A stretch of 64,000 bases of DNA from Capnocytophaga leadbetteri (lineage in GTDB: Bacteria; Bacteroidota; Bacteroidia; Flavobacteriales; Flavobacteriaceae), in NCBI RefSeq assembly GCF_003054025.1, contig NZ_QBKG01000009.1:1-64000 (forward strand). The letters are read 5' to 3'. Of the stretch, positions 59,848 through 64,000 are shown piece by piece (the first letter of the stretch is position 1; each line of letters opens with the position of its first letter). The position numbers and the translations under genes are program-made. The notes beneath the pieces are model-generated. The model was given only the letters and a program-made list of their open reading frames with translations. It had not been told where the DNA came from and made no database searches.

Positions 59848-61533
59848 TTGAACACATCAGCCTTAGCTCAGTGGTTTATTAACAACTTTTCATTCACAAC
59901 AGAACAAATAAAACAGTGGTTTACTTTTGATGCCCAACACCCAATGCTTTTTAATAGCAGCTTGTTTTTGGGGCTTTTCTTAGTATTCTACTGCGTGTAT
60001 ATCATCACTAAGAAATACGCCCATTTTCGCACCGTATATGTTACTCTGTTTTCGCTGTTTTTTTACTACAAGGCAGGAGGTAACTATTTTGTATTGCTTA
60101 TCTTATCCTCGTTGATGGACTACTATTTTGCAGGGCGCATACACCGCAGTCAGCATCCTGCTACTCGCAAGTTATTCTTGGCAATAAGTATGGTGACTAA
60201 CCTTGGGATATTAGGCTATTTCAAATACACCAACTTTTTAATAGATAGTTTTAATGCTGTACTACATAGCAATTTTGCTCTGCAAGATATCTTTTTGCCG
60301 GTAGGTATTTCGTTCTATACTTTTCAGACGATGAGTTATACTATAGACGTATATCGCCGCGAGATTGAACCTGCTAAGTCTTTTTTGGATTTTGCTTTCT
60401 TCGTATGCTTTTTCCCTCAGTTAGTAGCAGGGCCTATAGTGCGTGCTAAAGACTTTATTCCGCAGATTTACCAAAAGATACAGCTCACCAAAGAAGAAAC
60501 CTCATTAGCTCTCTTTCTCATCATTGGAGGGCTGCTGAAGAAAGCTGTTATTTCTGACTATATATCGCTGAACTTTGTAGATAGGGTATTTGATGCACCT
60601 AATAGCTACACCGCTATTGAAAACCTAATGGCTGTGTATGGCTATACATTGCAGATATACTGCGATTTTTCGGGCTATTCGGATATGGCAATAGGCTTAG
60701 CCCTTTTGATGGGCTTCACTCTACCTATAAACTTTCGTACGCCTTACCAATCAAAGAATATTACTGAGTTTTGGAGACGTTGGCATATCTCGCTCTCTAC
60801 TTGGTTAAAAGACTATTTGTATTTTTCGGTAGGAGGCAACCGTAAGGGTACTTTTTGGGGGTACTTCTTCCCTACTCTATTCTTTGGAGCGACCCTTGCG
60901 TGGGCTATAAACATACGCACGCATACAATGCTGCCTTTATACATCACTTGTGGGGCAATAGCACTATTTGTTTTTGCTATTTTAGTATCAAAAAACCGGA
61001 AGAAATCAGTAAGAAGCCACTTCAACCAGATGACCACTATGCTATTAGGAGGACTTTGGCACGGGGCAAACTTACGCTTTATCATCTGGGGTGCACTACA
61101 CGGCTTAGCATTGGCTATACACAAAACTTTTGCAGAGTACTTCCCTACTGCTACTGATGGCAAACGCAGCGTGATAAGCCGGATAACAAGTCCGTTCTTT
61201 CTACTGATTACCTTTCACTTTGTAGCTTTTTGTTGGATATTCTTCCGTTCGCGTGATTTTGATATTGCCTTGACTATCATTCACAATATAGGCGAACTCT
61301 CATTTAATTGGCAGCAATGGCACACTATTATTATGGGGTATAAAAATGTATTCCTACTAATGGCAATAGGCTATGTATGGCATTTCTTCCCTCAGAATAT
61401 GAACGAACAACTGAAGAATTTCTTTGGTAGTATGCCTATACTTTTTAAAGCTGTTATTATAGCACTTACTTTTTGGGTGGTATACGCTACTGCTTCGAGT
61501 GGTGCTCAGCCTTTTATCTATTTCCAATTCTAA
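59848..61533 (+). CDS. MBOAT-family O-acyltransferase (AlgI/PatA/DltB-like)
   Basis: A 561-aa protein with 10 or more membrane helices. It has the MBOAT signature SDMAIGLALLMGFTLPINF, WRRWHISLSTWLKDYLYFSVGG, and the catalytic histidine in LGGLWHGANLRFIIWGALHG (about residue 399). Such proteins carry acyl groups across the membrane to an extracytoplasmic SGNH partner; two precede it in the operon, 7 bp from the nearest. A TTG start at 59848 is assumed. An ATG at 59944 (MLFNSSLF) is an alternative matching many MBOAT starts. Confidence 0.88.
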   Translation: MNTSALAQWFINNFSFTTEQIKQWFTFDAQHPMLFNSSLFLGLFLVFYCVYIITKKYAHFRTVYVTLFSLFFYYKAGGNYFVLLILSSLMDYYFAGRIHRSQHPATRKLFLAISMVTNLGILGYFKYTNFLIDSFNAVLHSNFALQDIFLPVGISFYTFQTMSYTIDVYRREIEPAKSFLDFAFFVCFFPQLVAGPIVRAKDFIPQIYQKIQLTKEETSLALFLIIGGLLKKAVISDYISLNFVDRVFDAPNSYTAIENLMAVYGYTLQIYCDFSGYSDMAIGLALLMGFTLPINFRTPYQSKNITEFWRRWHISLSTWLKDYLYFSVGGNRKGTFWGYFFPTLFFGATLAWAINIRTHTMLPLYITCGAIALFVFAILVSKNRKKSVRSHFNQMTTMLLGGLWHGANLRFIIWGALHGLALAIHKTFAEYFPTATDGKRSVISRITSPFFLLITFHFVAFCWIFFRSRDFDIALTIIHNIGELSFNWQQWHTIIMGYKNVFLLMAIGYVWHFFPQNMNEQLKNFFGSMPILFKAVIIALTFWVVYATASSGAQPFIYFQF

Positions 61534-61542
61534 CTATCCGCT

Positions 61543-62280
61543 ATGAAGCTCATCACCCTGCCTACTACCGACTCTACCAATCGCTATTTGAAAGATTTGG
61601 TGCATAGCGAGGCAGTACTGCCTAATTACCTAACTGTATTTACCCCCGTACAAACAGCAGGTGTAGGGCAATATGGAGCTAAGTGGCAAAGCGAGCCCAA
61701 TACAAACCTAACATTTAGCACTCTTTTCATACCTAAAAACCTAACTATAGAAAGAGCCTTTATACTGAATATGTTAGTACCTTTAGCAGTAGTGAAGGTT
61801 CTAAAAGCACAAGATATAGCAGCAGAAATCAAAATTAAATGGCCTAATGATATTATTATTGAGCGGAAAAAAGTAGGTGGAATCCTCATAGAAAATATAG
61901 TACAAGGACAACAAATAGTAAAGAGTGTGATAGGAATAGGGCTAAATGTAAATCAACGTGATTTTAGCGGACTACCCAAAGCCTCATCATTAGCCAATAT
62001 AACAGAAAGAGCATTTAAGGTAAAAAAGCTACTAAAAGAAGTGATGAAAGCATTGGAAGAGATGTTGAAAGAGGTATCAGCTACGTCCTTTGAGCAGGTA
62101 TATGAAGAGTACCAAGAGTATTTATTTCAAAGAGAAAAAGCATCAGCCTTTCGACCAAAAACAGGGAAAGATTTTATGGGGATTATCAGAGGAATAACCC
62201 CTAATGGAGCTTTAATAGTAGCGACAGAAACAGAAGAAATAAAGCAATTCCAACTAAAAGAAGTAGAATTGCTTTATTGA
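61543..62280 (+). CDS. birA: Biotin--[acetyl-CoA-carboxylase] ligase
   Basis: A 245-aa monofunctional BirA without the N-terminal repressor HTH. It has TTDSTNRYLKDLV at the start, GVGQYGAKWQSEPNTNLTFS (biotinyl-AMP loop; about residue 40), KWPNDIII and KVGGILIENI. It attaches biotin to carboxyltransferase carrier domains. It follows the MBOAT gene by 9 bp and may be co-transcribed by read-through. Confidence 0.93.
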   Translation: MKLITLPTTDSTNRYLKDLVHSEAVLPNYLTVFTPVQTAGVGQYGAKWQSEPNTNLTFSTLFIPKNLTIERAFILNMLVPLAVVKVLKAQDIAAEIKIKWPNDIIIERKKVGGILIENIVQGQQIVKSVIGIGLNVNQRDFSGLPKASSLANITERAFKVKKLLKEVMKALEEMLKEVSATSFEQVYEEYQEYLFQREKASAFRPKTGKDFMGIIRGITPNGALIVATETEEIKQFQLKEVELLY

Positions 62281-62284
62281 TTTG

Positions 62285-62593
62285 CTAATTAATAGTATCA
62301 TATTCGATGATAAACACTTCTTCATCATCGTGTTTGAGGTAATATACCTCTCTACCTAATTTTTCCTTACCCTCTTCGGTATAGAGTTCTTGCAATTCCT
62401 TTTTATCTTTCTCTATTTCGCGAGATAAAAATTGCTTTTGTTTGTTGAGTTTTTCCATTTCTTTGCTCAACTCTCTATGGGTAAGCATTGAAGCACTATC
62501 AAAAAACAGCATCCATATCGCAAAAACAGCTGATATGGCGAGATAAAGACGGCGGCCTTTTAATAGCGAGAGATATTCGAATACTTTTTTCAT
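62285..62593 (-). CDS. FtsB/DivIC-family septum protein
   Basis: A 102-aa bitopic protein with one membrane helix (LYLAISAVFAIWMLFF, residues 16-31) and a following coiled coil (KEMEKLNKQKQFLSREIEKD), then a conserved-looking LGREVYYLKHDDEEVFIIEYD end. This is the layout of FtsB/DivIC, a component of the FtsQLB division complex. It starts 2 bp after the udk stop. Confidence 0.85.
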   Translation of the reverse strand: MKKVFEYLSLLKGRRLYLAISAVFAIWMLFFDSASMLTHRELSKEMEKLNKQKQFLSREIEKDKKELQELYTEEGKEKLGREVYYLKHDDEEVFIIEYDTIN

Positions 62594-62595
62594 TA

Positions 62596-63207
62596 CTATT
62601 GAAAGATACGATTATGCACTATAGTTTTGATAATATCAATGGCTACAGTATTACGTCTGTTGTTAGGGATAATAATATCGGCAAACTCTTTAGCAGGTTC
62701 TATAAATTCTAAATGCATTGGTTTGAGGGTAGTTTGATAGCGATTAAGCACTTCGTTTACATCGCGGCCTCGCTCAGTAGTATCGCGCTTGATACGGCGA
62801 ATAAGTCGCTCATCAGAATCAGCGTGTACAAATATTTTAATATCGAAAAGAGAGCGGATATCAGGATGCGAAAAGATGAGGATACCTTCTACAATTACCA
62901 CTTTAGTAGGTTTTACTAACACCGTTTCTTTAGTACGGTTATGCTCTACAAAAGAGTAAGTAGGACTCTGAATTGTTTCGCCTGCTTTTAGTTTTAGTAA
63001 GTGCTGCTTTAGTAGTTCAAAATCAATAGAATTCGGATGGTCAAAATTATTTTTAGTGCGCTCTTCAAAAGAAAGATGACTTAAATCTTTATAGTAAGAA
63101 TCTTGCGAAATAACGGTTACTTCTTCGCCTGAAAGTTCTTTAATAATCTGATTTACAACGGTTGTCTTACCACAACCTGTACCTCCTGTAATTCCTATAA
63201 TTAGCAT
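62596..63207 (-). CDS. udk: Uridine kinase
   Basis: The 203-aa protein has the Udk P-loop ITGGTGCGKTTVVNQI at residues about 5-20, SQDSYYKDLSHLSFEERTKN, NFDHPNSIDFEL and the lid RIKRDTTERGRDVNEVL. It phosphorylates uridine and cytidine in nucleoside salvage. ATG 63207 was chosen to match family starts; ATG 63213 is also possible, while the frame to 63255 runs through the promoter. First gene of a udk-ftsB unit. Confidence 0.93.
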   Translation of the reverse strand: MLIIGITGGTGCGKTTVVNQIIKELSGEEVTVISQDSYYKDLSHLSFEERTKNNFDHPNSIDFELLKQHLLKLKAGETIQSPTYSFVEHNRTKETVLVKPTKVVIVEGILIFSHPDIRSLFDIKIFVHADSDERLIRRIKRDTTERGRDVNEVLNRYQTTLKPMHLEFIEPAKEFADIIIPNNRRNTVAIDIIKTIVHNRIFQ

Positions 63208-63224
63208 TTTCATAAAATTTTCGG

Positions 63225-63256
63225 CAAATGTAAGAAAAAAACAGCAGCACACCAAA
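63225..63256 (-). promoter_or_regulatory. Promoter of udk-ftsB
   Basis: Minus-strand TACATTTG (63225-63232) with TTTTG at 63253-63257, spacing 20 bp. Confidence 0.55.
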
Positions 63257-63275
63257 AATAAAAATCAGCAAACAT

Positions 63276-63306
63276 TTTGATATTCTGCATAAAATCGCTA
63301 CATTTG
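63276..63306 (+). promoter_or_regulatory. Promoter of the M48 protease gene
   Basis: TTTG at 63276-63279, 19-bp spacer, TACATTTG at 63299-63306. Confidence 0.65.
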
Positions 63307-63334
63307 TCGCATCAATCTTAAAAAAGAACAAAAG

Positions 63335-64000
63335 ATGAAAAAAATGATGCTTACAGTAGCCCTCTTTGTAGCTACTTTTTCAGCCGTTGAGGCTCAAAAA
63401 ATCAATTTAGGGAAAGCGGTAAGCGCTGCTAGCAAAGGAGCGCAAGCCTTAGCTTTCAGCAATGAAGACGCTAAAAAACTATCGAAAGAATCGGTAGAAT
63501 GGATGGACAAGCATAACCCTGTAACCGACAGTAAGAGTGCTTATACTAAACGTTTAAATCGCTTATTTGGCAAACACAAGAGCGAAGACGGTCTCGACCT
63601 AAACTATAAAGTATACCACGTAGTAGACATCAACGCTTTTGCCTGTGCTGATGGTAGCGTACGCGTATTTTCTTCATTAATGGACTTGATGACAGACGAT
63701 GAGCTTTTGGCTATTATCGGACACGAAATTGGGCACGTAAAGAATGAAGACACTAAAGACGCTATTAAGTCAGCCTACCTACGCGCGGCAGCACAAGATG
63801 CAGCAGGAGCTGCCTCTGGAGCAGTAAGAGCCTTAAGCGATAGTGAACTCGGAGAAATGGCAAACGCTATGCTTGATGCTAAACACAGCAAAAAACAAGA
63901 GTCTCAAGCTGACGAGTATGCCTATAATTTTATGAAGAAACACGGGTATAATGTGGTAGCCGTTTACACTGCTTTTAAGAAAATGGCACTATTATCAGGA
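63335..64000 (+). CDS. M48-family metalloprotease, truncated by the window edge
   Basis: The first 222 residues are visible. A signal peptide (LTVALFVATFSAVEAQ) leads to an exported domain with the zinc motif GHEIGHVKNED near residue 130 and the downstream ligand glutamate in SQADEYAYNFM near residue 193. This is the arrangement of LoiP/YggG-type M48 proteases that work in the periplasm or at the outer membrane. A possible GxNP or C-terminal domain lies outside the window. Start ATG 63335 fits the promoter. Confidence 0.88.
   Translation, partial: MKKMMLTVALFVATFSAVEAQKINLGKAVSAASKGAQALAFSNEDAKKLSKESVEWMDKHNPVTDSKSAYTKRLNRLFGKHKSEDGLDLNYKVYHVVDINAFACADGSVRVFSSLMDLMTDDELLAIIGHEIGHVKNEDTKDAIKSAYLRAAAQDAAGAASGAVRALSDSELGEMANAMLDAKHSKKQESQADEYAYNFMKKHGYNVVAVYTAFKKMALLSG

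Overview
The window reads as a contiguous piece of a Bacteroidota chromosome, most likely a flavobacterium close to Capnocytophaga (inferred from gene content and style, not searched). The evidence is as follows. Many genes have the Bacteroidota -7 promoter element TAnnTTTG, often with TTG or TTTG about 19-20 bp upstream. Shine-Dalgarno sequences are scarce and the DNA is AT-rich. There is a SusC/SusD pair, a Bacteroidota-type E1/E2 pyruvate dehydrogenase, and several families common in flavobacteria. There is no rRNA operon, CRISPR array or prophage. The only mobile-element trace is a truncated transposase-like start at the left edge.

Layout, left to right. 1-8.4 kb: edge of a probable IS1595-like transposase, an FMN-dependent lactate dehydrogenase, tex, the pdhA-pdhC pair and an L,D-transpeptidase lipoprotein. 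8.4-18.4 kb: dapA with a small conserved gene, a 5'-nucleotidase split into two genes in swapped order, tRNA-Leu(CAA), a tetR-tolC pair, outer-membrane phospholipase A, an unknown membrane protein, mnmE and an RsmI-like methyltransferase. 18.6-25.7 kb: a four-gene import locus (SusC, SusD, HExxH lipoprotein, DUF4302-like lipoprotein). 25.8-31.5 kb: pckA, an HtrA protease behind a textbook sigma-54 promoter, rlmH, an MFS transporter and an acyltransferase. 31.5-38 kb: ppa, a membrane-protein/unknown/wHTH-regulator/creD operon, plsC, a bacilliredoxin and a CoA-transferase. 38-46.5 kb: prs-rplY, a Cys/Met PLP enzyme with asd, then a leftward run of lipoprotein, dnaX, DeoR regulator, ArsC-like and OMP genes. 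46.8-54.3 kb: a siderophore receptor, a large zinc-ribbon/TerD-like protein and gyrA. 54.7-64 kb: a cellulose-synthase-like glycosyltransferase, a YafQ-type toxin-antitoxin pair, a two-SGNH-plus-MBOAT acyl-transfer cassette, birA, udk-ftsB and the start of an M48 protease.

The most unusual signals lie in non-coding DNA or in decoding. (1) Five intergenic regions carry short arrays of an 11-bp unit close to ATCCTTCGCTT. All five are oriented towards a downstream gene and end roughly 80-125 bp before its -7 element; two share a longer conserved tail. (2) dnaX is split by an A10 run, so the full-length tau form needs a -1 shift, the reverse of the E. coli arrangement. (3) Two matching inverted repeats, ACTTTG-N5-CAAAGT, precede the first and last transcription units of the wHTH/creD cluster and look like operators. 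(4) htrA has a perfect GG-N10-GC sigma-54 promoter. (5) A LysM domain is nested inside an SGNH hydrolase next to a second SGNH protein and an MBOAT acyltransferase.
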